From: Paucibacter sp. DJ2R-2
GTDB lineage: Bacteria > Pseudomonadota > Gammaproteobacteria > Burkholderiales > Burkholderiaceae_C
DNA length: 64,000 nt
Assembly: GCF_025717675.1 (NCBI RefSeq)
Contig: NZ_JAJIRT010000001.1
Location: 186,001 to 250,000 of the forward strand
Reading direction: 5' to 3'
Each line of letters opens with the position of its first letter. Positions within the stretch are counted from its first letter, which is position 1. This document shows positions 33,255-44,228 of the stretch, piece by piece. The position numbers and the translations under genes are program-made. The notes beneath the pieces are model-generated. The model had not been told where the DNA came from. It made no database searches and saw nothing but the letters and a program-made list of their open reading frames with translations.

Positions 33255-33378
33255 GAGGTGAATGGTGAGTGGTGAACAGGTGAACGGGTGAACAAGTGAA
33301 CAAGTGAACAAGCGGCCACTTTCGATTCACGATTCACGATTCACCCATTCACCCATTCACCTGTTCACCCCCTCACCG
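33255..33378. repeat. Inverted array of 7-8-bp GTGAAC/GTTCAC repeats
   Basis: On the plus strand about seven units of the type GGTGAAC/AAGTGAAC run from 33257 to about 33312, then about seven of the opposite sense (GATTCAC, CATTCACC, TGTTCACC, CCCTCACC) from about 33323 to 33377. The two halves are complementary and could form a long imperfect hairpin. The array lies just after the efflux permease stop and ~90 bases before the TPR-GAF start, both on the minus strand. A shorter CCCGG-loop-CCGGG hairpin is at 33232-33246. Confidence 0.85.
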
Positions 33379-33381
33379 ACC

Positions 33382-34616
33382 TCACTCATGCCTCAAAGCC
33401 TCGATCGGATCCATGCGCGCGGCACGGCGGGCCGGGAAGTAGCCGAAGAGCACGCCGATGCCGGCCGAGAACAGCAGGGCCAGCAGGTTGATGGCGGGGT
33501 CGAACTGATAGGGCACGGCCATCAGGCGCGCGAGGCCGTAAGAAGCACCGGTGGCGATCAACACGCCGATCAAGCCGCCCAGAGCCGAGAGCACCACCGC
33601 CTCGATCAAAAACTGCAACAGCACCTCGCGCTCGAGCGCGCCGACGGCCAGGCGCAGGCCGATCTCGCGTGTGCGCTCGGTGACGCTGACCAGCATGATG
33701 TTCATGATGCCGATGCCGCCCACCAGCAGGCTGACCGCCGCTACCGCGCCGAGCAGGCGGGTCAGCACACCCATGGTGCTGGACAAGGTGTCGGCCAGCT
33801 GCTGGGTGTCAAAGATATTGAAGTTGTCGTCCTCGCTGTCGGCGAGCTGGCGGCGCTCGCGCATCAGCTGGCGCAGGCTGGCTTTCAGCGGCCCGCTGTC
33901 GCTCCCCTCCTCCATGGCCACCAGCAGATTGCTGACCTTGCGGCTGCCGGTGACGCGGCGCTGCAAGGTGTGCAGGGGCAGCAGCACCAGATCGTCCTGG
34001 TCGCCCATGCCGCCCTGGCCCTTGGCGACCAGGATGCCGACCACCTCGCAGCTGAACTGCCGGACCCGCAGCGCCTGGCCCAGGCCGGTCTGGCCGGGCG
34101 TGCCACCGAACAGCTCACGCCGCACCGTCTCGCCGATGATGCAAACGGCCGAGCCGGCCAGCTGTTCCTCCTCCTCGAAGCGCCGGCCGCTGGCCAGCAG
34201 CCAGTTGCCGGTGTCGAACCAGCTGTTGCTGCTGCCGGTGGCATTGCTGGCCCAGTTGCGGCCGTTCGCCACCAGGGTGACCGAGGCGCGGCTCTGCGGC
34301 GCCACCGCCGCCACGCCGCCGATCTGCGCTTCAATCGCCGCCGCATCGGCCTCGCTGAACTGGGGCACGCCGCCGCGCGGGCCGCTCCCCCCTCCTCCGC
34401 CGCCACCGCCACCCATCCGTTGACCCGGGCTCAGCATGAGCAGATTGCTGCCCAGGCTGGTGATCTGGGCCTCGATGGCCTGGGTGGCGCCATTGCCCAG
34501 GGTCACCATGGTGATGACGGCGCTGACGCCGATGACGATGCCCAGAATCGTCAAAAAAGAGCGCAGCAGATTGCGCCGCACCGAGCGCAGCGCCAGCAAG
34601 AGCACGCTGAGCAGCA

Positions 34617-34617
<1 letters not shown>
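33382..34617 (-). CDS. ABC transporter permease, MacB/FtsX type
   Basis: 411 residues; ATG at 34617 overlaps the ATPase stop (TGATG). N-terminus ALRSVRRNLLRSFLTILGIVIGVSAVITMVTLGNGA is the MacB_PCD start, with one membrane helix, then a periplasmic domain containing a run of nine glycines (residues ~69-77) and, after ~270, three helices (SLLVGGIGIMNIMLVSVTERTREIGLRLAVGA is diagnostic of FtsX). With the ATPase, membrane-fusion and outer-membrane genes upstream it makes a MacAB-TolC-like exporter for peptides, macrolides or similar. Confidence 0.93.
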
Positions 34618-35371
<754 letters not shown>

Positions 35372-35375
<4 letters not shown>

Positions 35376-36754
35376 GAGCCGGCCTGGCTGGATTTTTTCT
35401 GGTCAGTGATGACACGCATGCCGGCTCTGAGCTCGCCGCCGATGATCTCGGTCATGCGGCCATCGCTGATGCCGGGCAGCACCGCCACGGCCTGCGGCAC
35501 GCCCCTGCCCTCCTTCCCTTGCTGCCCGGGTTCGGTGGCGCCGGGCAGCACCCAGACCTGGCGTGCCGTGGCCGTGCTGGCACCGGCCGCCGCCTGCCGG
35601 CGCGTGCCGCCGCGCGGCATGCTGGGCAGCAGTCGGCTGGCGACGCTCTTGCCGCTGGCCGCCGCATCACCGGCCGCGCTGGGCGTGAAACGCAGGGCCG
35701 CATTGGGCACCAGCAGTACATCGTGGCGCTGCGTGGCGGTGATGGTGGCGCTGGCCGTCATGCCCGGGCGCAGGCTGAGCTCGCGGTTGTCGACATCGAG
35801 GTAGCTCAGGTAGGTGACCACGTTGTCGGTGATGGTGGAGCCGAAGCCAAGCCGGGTGATGCGGGCCGGGAACTTGCGCGCCGGGTAGGCGCTGACGGTG
35901 AAGCTGGCGGCCTGCCCGAGCTGCACCGCGCCGACATCGGCTTCGTCCACATAGACCCAGAGGCGCAGCCGACTCAGGTCCTCGGCGATCACGAACAGGG
36001 TCACCGCCTGCAGCGAAGCCGCGACCGCATTGCCGGGCTCGACGCTGCGGCTCAGCACCATGCCATCGGCCGGCGAGCTGATGGAGGCCTTGGAAAGATT
36101 GATGCGGTCGGTGGCCAGCGCGGCACGGGCATCGTCGACCCCGGCGCGCGCGCTGGCGACATCGGCCCGCGCCCGGGCCAGGCCGGCGCGGGCGGCGTCC
36201 AGCTCTGTCTTGGCCGGCACCTTGCCGCCGGACAGACGCGCAACCTCCTCCAGCCGCGCCAGCGTGGCCGTGGCCTGGTCTTGCGTGGCCGCCACTTGGT
36301 CCAATCGGGCGGCCGCCGCCTGCAAGGCCGCTTGCGAGCGTTGAATCTGGCCGCGCAGCTTGGCCGTGTCCAGCTCGACCAGGACTTGGCCTTTCTTCAC
36401 CCGGTCGTTCACATCCACCAGCACCCGCAGCACCGTGCCCGAGAGCTCGCTGCCGATATTGATGGCCCGGGTCGGCTGCAAGCTGCCATTGGCGCTGACC
36501 GTGAGACTCAGGTCACCGCGCGCCGCCAGCTGGGTCACATAGACCGGTGCCGCCTGAGCGGCCCGGCTGGCCAGCCACCACCACAAGCCGAGGGCCAGCA
36601 GCGCCAGCAGCAGGCCCGTGCCCCAGAACAACGGCCGTCGGTACCAGACGCGCGCGGCCGGCTCGGCCAGCAGCTCGCTCAGATCGGCAGCCTCTGCGGA
36701 CCTGGGACTGGGCGGCGGCACGGCCACGGCTGTCGGGCTCGGGCTCTCACTCAT
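35372..36754 (-). CDS. Periplasmic membrane fusion protein, MacA/HlyD type
   Basis: 460 residues from ATG at 36754, overlapping the TolC-like stop (ATGA). The frame stays open far upstream inside that gene, but only as a shadow. One membrane helix (LFWGTGLLLALLALGLWWWLA, about 45-65), a lipoyl-like half (SGTVLRVLVDVNDRVKKGQVLVELD), a helical hairpin (about 130-230), the second lipoyl half (SISSPADGMVLSRSVEPGNAV) and a beta-barrel. Between ~370 and 420 a Ser/Ala/Gly/Arg-rich insertion breaks the C-terminal domain. It bridges the inner-membrane pump and the outer-membrane channel. Confidence 0.93.
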
Positions 36755-38241
36755 GGCTGCTGGCCGGCCTGCGGCTCGCGCCAGCCGCCGCCCAGGGCCC
36801 GGATCAGGCGCAGCTGGTCGGCGCTGACATCGGCGCCCGCACTGGCCAGGCCGTCCTGGCTGGCAAGCTGGCTGCGCTGGGTTTCCAGCACGGCCTGGAA
36901 GTCCACCAGGCCGCTGCGGTAGCGCTGCTGGGCCAGGTTCGCCGCCAGCACGGCTGCCGCGCTGGCCTGCTGCAGGCTGGCCACGCGCTGTCGGTCGCCG
37001 TGCAAGGCCACCAACGCATCCTCCACCTCCTGCAACGCCAAGAGCACGGCCGCCCGGTACTGCTGCTGCGCCTGAAGTAAGCCGGCCTGCTGCAGGCTGA
37101 CTTCCGCGCGCGCCGCGCCGCCGTCCAAGACAGGCAGGGCAATGCCGGCCAGCAAGCTGCCGAGCACGGCGCTGCTGCGGCCCAACCCGCTCAGGCCGGC
37201 GGCACTCAAGCCCAAAGATCCGCTGATGGAAAAACTCGGCCAGCGCTGCAGCGCCTCGGCCCGATCCAACTGAGCGAGAGCGGCGGCGATGCGGTACTCG
37301 GCGGCGCGAACATCGGCGCGCTGGCGCAGGGTCTCGGCCGGGATGCGAGCGTTCAGCGCGCCGGCCTGGGCCGCTGGGTTCAGTTGCGGCAGGGCCCCGG
37401 CTGGGGCCAAGGTCTGCAGCAGCTCGGCCGGCGGCCGGCCGCTGAGCACGGCCAGGGCATGGCTGGCGCGGGTGATGCTGGTGCGCAAACTCGGCAGCAG
37501 CGCGGCCGTCTGCGCCGCAGCCGTGCGCGCCTGCGCAGCCTCCTGGCTGCTGAGCAAGCCGGCCTGCTCGCGCCAATCGGTGATCTCCAACGTCTCCCGC
37601 TGGTTGGCGAGGTTGTCATCGGCGATGCGCAAGCGCGCCTGAGCCGCGCGCAGCAGCACATAGTTCAAGCCCACTTCGGTGCTCAGCTGCAGCTGCACAG
37701 CGCCCAAGCTGGCCGCACTGGCCAGGGCCGTGGCGTCGGCGGCTTGCACCGCGCTGCGTGTGGCACCAAAAACATCGGGCTGCCAGCGCCCGTCCAGGCC
37801 CAGCTGCAGGCGCTGACCAGTGCTCACGCCCCCGGCGCGGCCACGCTGCTCCGAAGCGGAAGCGTCCAGCTGGGGCCATAGTGCGGCGGCCGCCAGATCC
37901 CGCTGCGCCTGCGCTTGCAGCACGGCCGCACGGGCGCCATGGATGCTGGTGTTGGCGGCCAGGGCCTGCAAGATCAATTCGTTCAGCAGGGGGTCGGCAA
38001 ACGGGAACCACCAGATCGAGCTGGCCGGGTCGGCAGGCCATGCGGGACCAGCACCTTCGTCATCGTTCAGCATCGCCGACCATTGGCTTGGCAACTCGAG
38101 CGGCGCTTGGCCGGGTGTCTCTAAGGCAGTCGGACCGGGCGTGGCGCACGCTTGCAGAAGCAGCACAGACAGCACGCACGAACCCAAGGCCGAGCTACGG
38201 GCTCGACACCAAGGACTTCGAATCATGTGGAGGGCGCTCAT
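36751..38241 (-). CDS. Outer-membrane efflux lipoprotein, NodT/TolC family
   Basis: 496 residues, ATG at 38241; an ATG at 38226 gives a more typical signal peptide. The lipobox is VLLLQAC, cysteine at about 32. Two repeats of the TolC-type helical hairpin are seen (YVLLRAAQARLRIADDNLANQRETLEIT and QQYRAAVLLALQEVEDALVALHGDRQR). It has the IPAETLRQRADVRAAEYRIAAA motif, typical of NodT-like factors. It is first in the four-gene exporter operon. The promoter should lie in the 189 bases upstream of it; I see no strong signal there. Confidence 0.93.
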   Translation of the reverse strand: MSALHMIRSPWCRARSSALGSCVLSVLLLQACATPGPTALETPGQAPLELPSQWSAMLNDDEGAGPAWPADPASSIWWFPFADPLLNELILQALAANTSIHGARAAVLQAQAQRDLAAAALWPQLDASASEQRGRAGGVSTGQRLQLGLDGRWQPDVFGATRSAVQAADATALASAASLGAVQLQLSTEVGLNYVLLRAAQARLRIADDNLANQRETLEITDWREQAGLLSSQEAAQARTAAAQTAALLPSLRTSITRASHALAVLSGRPPAELLQTLAPAGALPQLNPAAQAGALNARIPAETLRQRADVRAAEYRIAAALAQLDRAEALQRWPSFSISGSLGLSAAGLSGLGRSSAVLGSLLAGIALPVLDGGAARAEVSLQQAGLLQAQQQYRAAVLLALQEVEDALVALHGDRQRVASLQQASAAAVLAANLAQQRYRSGLVDFQAVLETQRSQLASQDGLASAGADVSADQLRLIRALGGGWREPQAGQQP

Positions 38242-38430
38242 GGCGGCAAGGAATGCATGCTGCAGTCTCTGCAGCCACGCCGCCTTGGTCTGTTCTCCAG
38301 CGCACCATTCAGACTCGCTGCACGCCTGAACCGGCCCCTATCGCGGCCTCACTAGAGGTGTTCGGCCGCCCCACCGTTCGGCCATGAGCGCATCGCCCAG
38401 AGAGCGTTCAAACCGAGGGCCGTCGAACAC

Positions 38431-40641
38431 TCAATCACCCATGGTCGCGTTCGGCTGCAAGGGCAAAGAACGCAGGCGCTGGCCGCTAAGCCGGAACCAG
38501 GCATTGAGCAGGGCCGGCGCAAAGGTCGGCACGCCCAGCTCACCGACGCCACCCAGCGGCGTGCTGCGACTGCTCGGCGGCGAGGGCATGATGATGACCT
38601 TGACCTGAGGCATTTCACGCAGGCGGATCATGCGGCTGTTGTTGAAATTCTTGACCTGTGCCGCGCCATTGCTGAAGGTCTGACGACCATAAAAGCTGGC
38701 ATTCAGGGCATGGACGACACCGCCGATCAGCTGCGCCTCGATCGAACCGGGGTTGACCGCCACGCCGCAATCGATCGCCACCCAGACCCGGGTGACATGC
38801 GGCAGACCGCCGACATTGCTGACCTCCACCACCTGGGACACGATGCTGTTGAAGGCCGTGCCGATGGCTAACCCGAATGCCCGGCCGCTGGCCGCCCCAG
38901 CACTCCAGCCGGCAGCGTTGGCACCAGCCTCCAGCACCGCGATCCAGCGCGGGTCGGTGAGCTGGGCACGGCGGAACTGGTAGGGGTCTTGCTTGGCGGC
39001 CACCGCCAACTCATCGATCATGGACTCCACTGCGAAGGTGTTGATCGAGGCCCCGACCGAACGCCAGAAGCCCACCGGCACCGGGGCCGTGTGGCTGACC
39101 CATTCGGTCAGCCGGGCACTGAAGTTGTAGGGCAGGCCTTGCGAGGCTTCATAACCCTGAGAATCGCCGGTCGGGCCCAGGTTCGCACCGCGCTGCCCGA
39201 GGATGGAAGGCGAGACGTTGCGGTAGCTCCAGGCGGTCGGCAGATTGCGGCTGTCCAGGCCGGCGCGCACCCGGACCAAGGCCATGGGCCGGTATTGGTC
39301 ATGCGTGAAGTCTTCTTCGCGTGGCCACATCAGCTTGACCGGCTTGTTCAGGGCCATGCCCACCTGCACCGCCTGGCTGATGAAGTCGAGTTCGGCCTTG
39401 CGGCCGAGACCGCCGCCCAGATAGGTCGTGTGTATCGTGACCTTGTCGGCCGGCAGGCCGGTCAAGCTCATCACCAAGGTCAGCGCCGACTTGGCCGATT
39501 GCGTCGGCGCCCAGACATCGCAACGCTGGCCGGCCACATGGTCGACCGTGCAGTTCAGCACTTCGAGGCAGGCGTGGGCCACGTAGGGCAAGCTGTAAGT
39601 CGCCTCCAGCAGCTTGCGCGAATTGCTCAGGGCTGTGCTCACATCGGCCGTGCTGCGTTCCACCGTGTAGAGCGTGCCGGGCGGATTGGCCGCCCCGGCC
39701 ACATAGGGGGTGGCACTGCTCATCAGGGCTTGGGCGTCGGCCATGAACTGGGCACTGTTGAGCTGGGCGGCATGGGCCGGCAGCGTCCACTTGGGCGAGA
39801 GACGACGCGCCGACTGCCAGGCATCCCAGGTGGTCGGGCCGACCACGGCCAAGGCGTTGACGTTGCCCACGGCCTCGAGGCCACGGCCGGTGCCGGCCAT
39901 CACCCGGGTGCTCACCAGGGCGAGCGCGCCGGACGGCAGCGCCGGTGTGGCCGAGAGCGTGCCGCCCAGGCTGGGGCAATGCTTGATGACGGCGTAGACC
40001 ATGCCGGGCAAACGAACATCGAGGCCGTAGATGGCGCTGCCATCGACCTTGAAGGGAATGTCCTGGCGCGGCAGGCTTTTGCCGATACAGCGGAACTGGC
40101 TGTCCGGCACCAGGGCCGCAGCACTCGGCGGCGGCAACAAGGCCGCGGCCGCAGCAAGCTGGCCATAGCTCAAGCTCTGGCCGCTGGGCAGGTGAGTGAC
40201 CAGCGCATTGCTGACACTGTAGTTGCCACGCACGGGGTCGCCGACGCGGGCCATGGCCGCGGCCACCAGCATCTCGCGCGCGCTGGCGCCCGCGTCGCGC
40301 AACTTCCAGAAATTGCCACGGGTCACACCGGAGCCCACGGTGTTGATGGCGCTGCCAACGGGCGCTGGCGTCGCCAGGCTCGGTGCGCCCTGAACCAGGC
40401 GGACGACGCTGGGGTCGACCATCAGGTCTTCGCACAGCACCTGGGCCAGGCCGGCGAACGAGCCCTGGCCCATGTCCGACGCGCCGATGCTCAGTTGAAT
40501 GCTGTTGTCGCTGCCGATGCTCAGCCAGCCGGTCACCGCCGGGGCGCCCGCCGCTTGCGCGCGGCCGGCCGGAAGCACAAAGGCCAAGGTGAGGCTGGAC
40601 GCCCCGGCCATGAATTGGCGCCGATCGAGGGATGCACTCAT
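38431..40641 (-). CDS. Molybdopterin-binding subunit of a xanthine-oxidase-family hydroxylase (IorB-like)
   Basis: 736 residues from ATG at 40641, AAGGAG upstream. A twin-arginine signal (DRRQFMAGASSLTLAFVLPAG) indicates Tat export, common for IorB-type large subunits. Residues show the usual two-domain MoCo fold: GQGSFAGLAQVLCEDLMVD, KSLPRQDIPFKVDGSAIYGLDVRLPGM, then LGGGLGRKAELDFISQAV (GGGFGRR-like) and VGFWRSVGASINTFAVESMIDELA, with the end PLGGVGELGVPTFAPALLNA including the conserved glutamate. It oxidises a heterocycle or aldehyde; the substrate cannot be told from sequence. Confidence 0.9.
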   Translation of the reverse strand: MSASLDRRQFMAGASSLTLAFVLPAGRAQAAGAPAVTGWLSIGSDNSIQLSIGASDMGQGSFAGLAQVLCEDLMVDPSVVRLVQGAPSLATPAPVGSAINTVGSGVTRGNFWKLRDAGASAREMLVAAAMARVGDPVRGNYSVSNALVTHLPSGQSLSYGQLAAAAALLPPPSAAALVPDSQFRCIGKSLPRQDIPFKVDGSAIYGLDVRLPGMVYAVIKHCPSLGGTLSATPALPSGALALVSTRVMAGTGRGLEAVGNVNALAVVGPTTWDAWQSARRLSPKWTLPAHAAQLNSAQFMADAQALMSSATPYVAGAANPPGTLYTVERSTADVSTALSNSRKLLEATYSLPYVAHACLEVLNCTVDHVAGQRCDVWAPTQSAKSALTLVMSLTGLPADKVTIHTTYLGGGLGRKAELDFISQAVQVGMALNKPVKLMWPREEDFTHDQYRPMALVRVRAGLDSRNLPTAWSYRNVSPSILGQRGANLGPTGDSQGYEASQGLPYNFSARLTEWVSHTAPVPVGFWRSVGASINTFAVESMIDELAVAAKQDPYQFRRAQLTDPRWIAVLEAGANAAGWSAGAASGRAFGLAIGTAFNSIVSQVVEVSNVGGLPHVTRVWVAIDCGVAVNPGSIEAQLIGGVVHALNASFYGRQTFSNGAAQVKNFNNSRMIRLREMPQVKVIIMPSPPSSRSTPLGGVGELGVPTFAPALLNAWFRLSGQRLRSLPLQPNATMGD

Positions 40642-40651
40642 GATCAGCTCC

Positions 40652-41092
40652 TTAAAGGCCGGACACAGCGGTCTTGATGCGCTGATAGGTGCCGCAGACG
40701 CAGAGGTTGTTGACCTCGTTGGCGATCTCGCTGCCGTGGTGGCCCTTGGCCATCGCACCGGCGACCGACATCAGCATGCCGGACTGGCAGTAGCCGCATT
40801 GCGGCACCTGATGCAGGATCCAGGCCTTCTGTGCCGGATGGCTGCGATCGGCGGACAGGCCTTCGATCGTCGTGATGGCCTTGCCGGCGGCGGAGGACAC
40901 GTCCATATCGCAGGACTTGGTCGGTTCGCCATTGACCCAGACGGTGCAAGCGCCGCAGATCTCGATGCCGCAGCCGTATTTCGTGCCAGTGAGGCCGATC
41001 ACATCGCGCAGCACCCAGAGCAGGGGCATCGAGGAAGAACTGACCGTGACGGGGTAGTCGCGGCCATTGACCTTGAGTGTGTAGCTCGGCAT
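40652..41092 (-). CDS. [2Fe-2S] subunit of the same hydroxylase (IorA-like)
   Basis: 146 residues from ATG at 41092 with AGGAG upstream; a start at 41128 is less likely. The plant-type [2Fe-2S] cluster is held by GTKYGCGIEICGACTVWVNG plus a downstream Cys (KSCDM), and the second cluster by PQCGYCQSGMLM and LCVCGTYQRI. It passes electrons from the molybdenum subunit, encoded 10 bases downstream. No FAD subunit is present, as in isoquinoline 1-oxidoreductase, so the electron acceptor is probably a periplasmic cytochrome. Confidence 0.93.
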   Translation of the reverse strand: MPSYTLKVNGRDYPVTVSSSSMPLLWVLRDVIGLTGTKYGCGIEICGACTVWVNGEPTKSCDMDVSSAAGKAITTIEGLSADRSHPAQKAWILHQVPQCGYCQSGMLMSVAGAMAKGHHGSEIANEVNNLCVCGTYQRIKTAVSGL

Positions 41093-41206
41093 CTTTACTG
41101 CTCCTGATGGCGCCAACGATGCGTGCAATGTAGGCCGCGAAAACGGCCTGTGTTGTACGAATTTGTAAGCACCGGGCAGCGAAAAGCGCCGGCTTGGCCC
41201 GGGCCT

Positions 41207-41220
41207 TGACTCAAGTCAAG
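41207..41220. promoter_or_regulatory. FNR/CRP-type palindrome (TTGAC-N4-GTCAA)
   Basis: The 14-mer TTGACTCAAGTCAA is a perfect match to the TTGAY-N4-RTCAA box bound by FNR/ANR/DNR-type regulators, and the symmetry extends one more base on each side. It lies about 115-128 bases upstream of the IorA-like ATG and 24 bases after the nrdJ stop. Oxygen or nitrogen-oxide control of the hydroxylase operon is the natural reading; no experiment supports it here. Confidence 0.6.
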
Positions 41221-41243
41221 ACCAGGGCCAATCGGGTCTCAAT

Positions 41244-44228
41244 TCAGCCGCATTGACCCACATAGCCACAGGCCGTGCAGAAGTCGCAACCGTCCTTGTG
41301 GATCATGGTTCGGTTGCCGCATTCCGGGCAGGGCTTGCCGGCTTGGGCCTGCAGCGCGACACCGGGCGCGGTGCGCGTCGCCTGAGGCGCTTGCAGCAAG
41401 CCCATCTCGACCAGGGGCAGGCCTTGCTCGTCGAGCACGCCCAGCATGGCGTAGCGGTGGATGATCAAGCGCGCCACATAGGCCACGGTCGAGGGCCAGA
41501 TCTGCTGGCGCCGCTCACCCGAGAGGTTAGGCACCGGCGCCATGAAGTGGCCCAGCGGTTCGCCGACATTGAGCAGCTTGCGCAGCTTCATGCCGATCCA
41601 GGCCGGGTCCATCACACGCATGTCCAGGCTCAGCAGACGGGCCATGCCGTCCAGGGCCTTGGGGTAGTTGCCCGAGAAGCCCATGGCGCAGGGCCGGGTG
41701 ACGAAGCCACCGTCCGGCGTGGGCAGGCTGACCTCTTTCAGGGTCAAAGTGAATTGCTCGTTGGTGGCCGGGTTGTCCACGTCCACCGCCCAGGCCAAAG
41801 TGCCCATGGTGCTGGTGCGCGGCTCCTCGCGGCTGAACATGGCATCGATCACCGGCGTGGCGCCGCCCTCGGCCAGGGCGCCGAGCTGCTCGCAACGCCA
41901 ACGGATCACCGCAGCCGTGGCCGCCACGACGCCAGGGAAGAGGCGCTGCTCGCCGCCCGGTGGCATGGCCATTTCGAAGGAACGCTCCTCGGCCACCGTG
42001 GCCAGGGCATCGAGCTTGAGGCGCAGCCAGGCCGCATCGTTGCTGCGCAGGTCCATGGACAAGGTCTTGGCCACGGCCGACAAACCGCGCGGCTGCTCGG
42101 CACCGTTGACCCAGACCTCAAACGGCAAGTTCTTGCCGAACAGGCCGGCATCGGGCCCCTCGGCCGGCAGCTCGCCGACGAAGAGCGCAAAGTCGCCATG
42201 CGGGTGGCGGATCATATAGCTCCAGGCGGGATTGCCGTTAGGCAGCTCGGGCCGGCTGGGCCAGCGCAGCGAGGCCAGCACCGCATTGGGCAGGCGCGCG
42301 ACCAGCATGCGCTGGTTGCTGCCGTCCGAGGCCACCGGCTTGAGCGGCTCGGGCGCGGTGACCGCGGCGGCCGGCGCCGGCTGGGTCGCTTCGACGCTGA
42401 GCACCGAGCCGAGCACGCTATTGGGCCGGTAGGTAGCCAGGCCTTTGAGGCCACTCTTCCAGGCCTGCGTGTACAGATCCTGGAAATCGGCATAGGGATA
42501 GTCGGCCGGCACATTGACGGTCTTGGAGATCGAGGTGTCCACGAATGGCGCGACCGCAGCCACCATGGACGCATGGTCGGACGCCGACAGCTCCAGCGCG
42601 GTCACAAAGGCCTTGGACAAGGGCGCGTCGGTGCCGAACATATGGCGGAAGAGGCGCCAGGCATGGTCCTCGACCGCGTACTCCTTGTAGCTGCCGTCGG
42701 CCATGCGCTTCTTGCGGGTGTAGCTCCAGCTGAAGGCGGGCTCGATACCGTTGGAGGCGTTGTCGGCAAAGGCCAGGCTGATGGTGCCGGTGGGCGCGAT
42801 CGACAGCAGGTGCGAGTTGCGCAGGCCCTGGGCGCGAATCTTGTCCTTCAGGCCTTGCGGCAGGCGCGAGGCGAAGTTGCCGCCCGAGAGGTACAGGTCG
42901 GCGTTGAAAAGCGGGAAGGCGCCGCGCTCCAGCGCCAGATCGGCCGAGGCCTCGTAGGCCGCGTCGCGCATCAGGGCGCTGATCTCGCTGGCCATGGCGC
43001 GTGCGGCCTCGCTGTCGTAGCGCAGATTCAGCATCACCAAGGTGTCACCGAGGCCGGTGAAACCCAGGCCGACGCGGCGCTTGTTGCGCGCTTCTTGCTG
43101 CTGCGCGGGCAGCGGCCAGGGCGTCACGTCCAGCACGTTGTCCAGCATGCGGGTGGCCGTGCGGCAGACCTCGGCAAAGGCCTCGCCGTCGAAGCGGGCG
43201 TCCAGGCCGAAAGGCTGGTGCACGAAATGGGTCAGGTTGACCGAACCGAGGCAGCAGCAGCCGTAAGGCGGCAACGGCTGCTCGGCACAAGGGTTGGTGG
43301 CCGAAATCGACTCGCAGTAGTACAGATTGTTGTCGGCGTTGATGCGGTCCAGGAAGAGCACGCCGGGCTCGGCATGGTCATACGTGGAGCGCATCACCAT
43401 GTCCCAGAGCTCGCGCGCCTGCAGCTTGCGGTAGACCCAGAGGCCGTCGCCGCGCTGGTAGGCGCCGGCCGCGCGCTGCTTAGCGCCAGGCTCGGCCTTG
43501 TGCACGAGCTCGATCTCGGCGTTCGCCTCCACGGCCTGCATGAACACATCGGTCACGCCAACCGAGATGTTGAAGTTCTTCAGATCGCCCTTGTCCTTGG
43601 CGCGGATGAATTCCTCGACATCGGGGTGGTCGCAGCGCAGCACGCCCATCTGCGCGCCGCGGCGCGCGCCGGCCGATTCCACCGTCTCGCAGCTGCGGTC
43701 GAACACCCGCATATAGCTGACCGGACCGGAGGCACTGCTCTGGGTCGAGCCGACCCAGGCGCCGCGCGGGCGGATGCGAGAAAAGTCGTAGCCGACACCG
43801 CCGCCGCGCCGCATGGTTTCGGCCGCCTCGGTCAGCGCGGTGTAGATGCCCGGGTGGCCGTCGTCGATCGAGGCGATGGAGTCGCCGACCGGCTGCACAA
43901 AGCAGTTGATCAAGGTGGCGCTGAGCTCCGTGCCGGCGGCGGAATTGATGCGACCGGCCGGCACGAAGCCGCGGCGCTGGGCATCGAGGAATTTGGCTTC
44001 CCACTCGGCCCGGGCCTCGGGCGCCTCGGCTTGCGCCAGGGCGCGCGCCACGCGCAGGCGCAGCTCGTCCAGGGTCTGCTCCTCGCCTTTCGCGTATTTC
44101 TCCAGCAGCACCTCGGCGCTGATCTCCTGGGCCGGCAGAGCGGCCGGCGCCGCCAGGGGCTGGCGCTGCGGGGCCAGGCTGTCTTCGAAATCGAACTGGG
44201 TGGCTTGGGGGGTGCTGGGCGAGCTCAT
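41244..44228 (-). CDS. nrdJ: Adenosylcobalamin-dependent (class II) ribonucleoside-diphosphate reductase
   Basis: 994 residues from ATG at 44228; an ATG 11 codons upstream has no better ribosome site. Motifs of class II enzymes: [16 protein letters not shown] (C109), [18 protein letters not shown], and NPCAEQP (N312, C314, E316: thiyl-radical cysteine and partner residues). The C-terminus has [28 protein letters not shown], a zinc-ribbon plus redox-cysteine tail typical of the long NrdJ form. It makes deoxynucleotides without oxygen, using B12. A long structured leader lies upstream. No other reductase is in view. Confidence 0.95.
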   Translation of the reverse strand: MSSPSTPQATQFDFEDSLAPQRQPLAAPAALPAQEISAEVLLEKYAKGEEQTLDELRLRVARALAQAEAPEARAEWEAKFLDAQRRGFVPAGRINSAAGTELSATLINCFVQPVGDSIASIDDGHPGIYTALTEAAETMRRGGGVGYDFSRIRPRGAWVGSTQSSASGPVSYMRVFDRSCETVESAGARRGAQMGVLRCDHPDVEEFIRAKDKGDLKNFNISVGVTDVFMQAVEANAEIELVHKAEPGAKQRAAGAYQRGDGLWVYRKLQARELWDMVMRSTYDHAEPGVLFLDRINADNNLYYCESISATNPCAEQPLPPYGCCCLGSVNLTHFVHQPFGLDARFDGEAFAEVCRTATRMLDNVLDVTPWPLPAQQQEARNKRRVGLGFTGLGDTLVMLNLRYDSEAARAMASEISALMRDAAYEASADLALERGAFPLFNADLYLSGGNFASRLPQGLKDKIRAQGLRNSHLLSIAPTGTISLAFADNASNGIEPAFSWSYTRKKRMADGSYKEYAVEDHAWRLFRHMFGTDAPLSKAFVTALELSASDHASMVAAVAPFVDTSISKTVNVPADYPYADFQDLYTQAWKSGLKGLATYRPNSVLGSVLSVEATQPAPAAAVTAPEPLKPVASDGSNQRMLVARLPNAVLASLRWPSRPELPNGNPAWSYMIRHPHGDFALFVGELPAEGPDAGLFGKNLPFEVWVNGAEQPRGLSAVAKTLSMDLRSNDAAWLRLKLDALATVAEERSFEMAMPPGGEQRLFPGVVAATAAVIRWRCEQLGALAEGGATPVIDAMFSREEPRTSTMGTLAWAVDVDNPATNEQFTLTLKEVSLPTPDGGFVTRPCAMGFSGNYPKALDGMARLLSLDMRVMDPAWIGMKLRKLLNVGEPLGHFMAPVPNLSGERRQQIWPSTVAYVARLIIHRYAMLGVLDEQGLPLVEMGLLQAPQATRTAPGVALQAQAGKPCPECGNRTMIHKDGCDFCTACGYVGQCG

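Noticed and set aside
33257-33377. CRISPR array
   Set aside because: Units are only 7-8 bases with no unique spacers, and they are inverted between the two halves.
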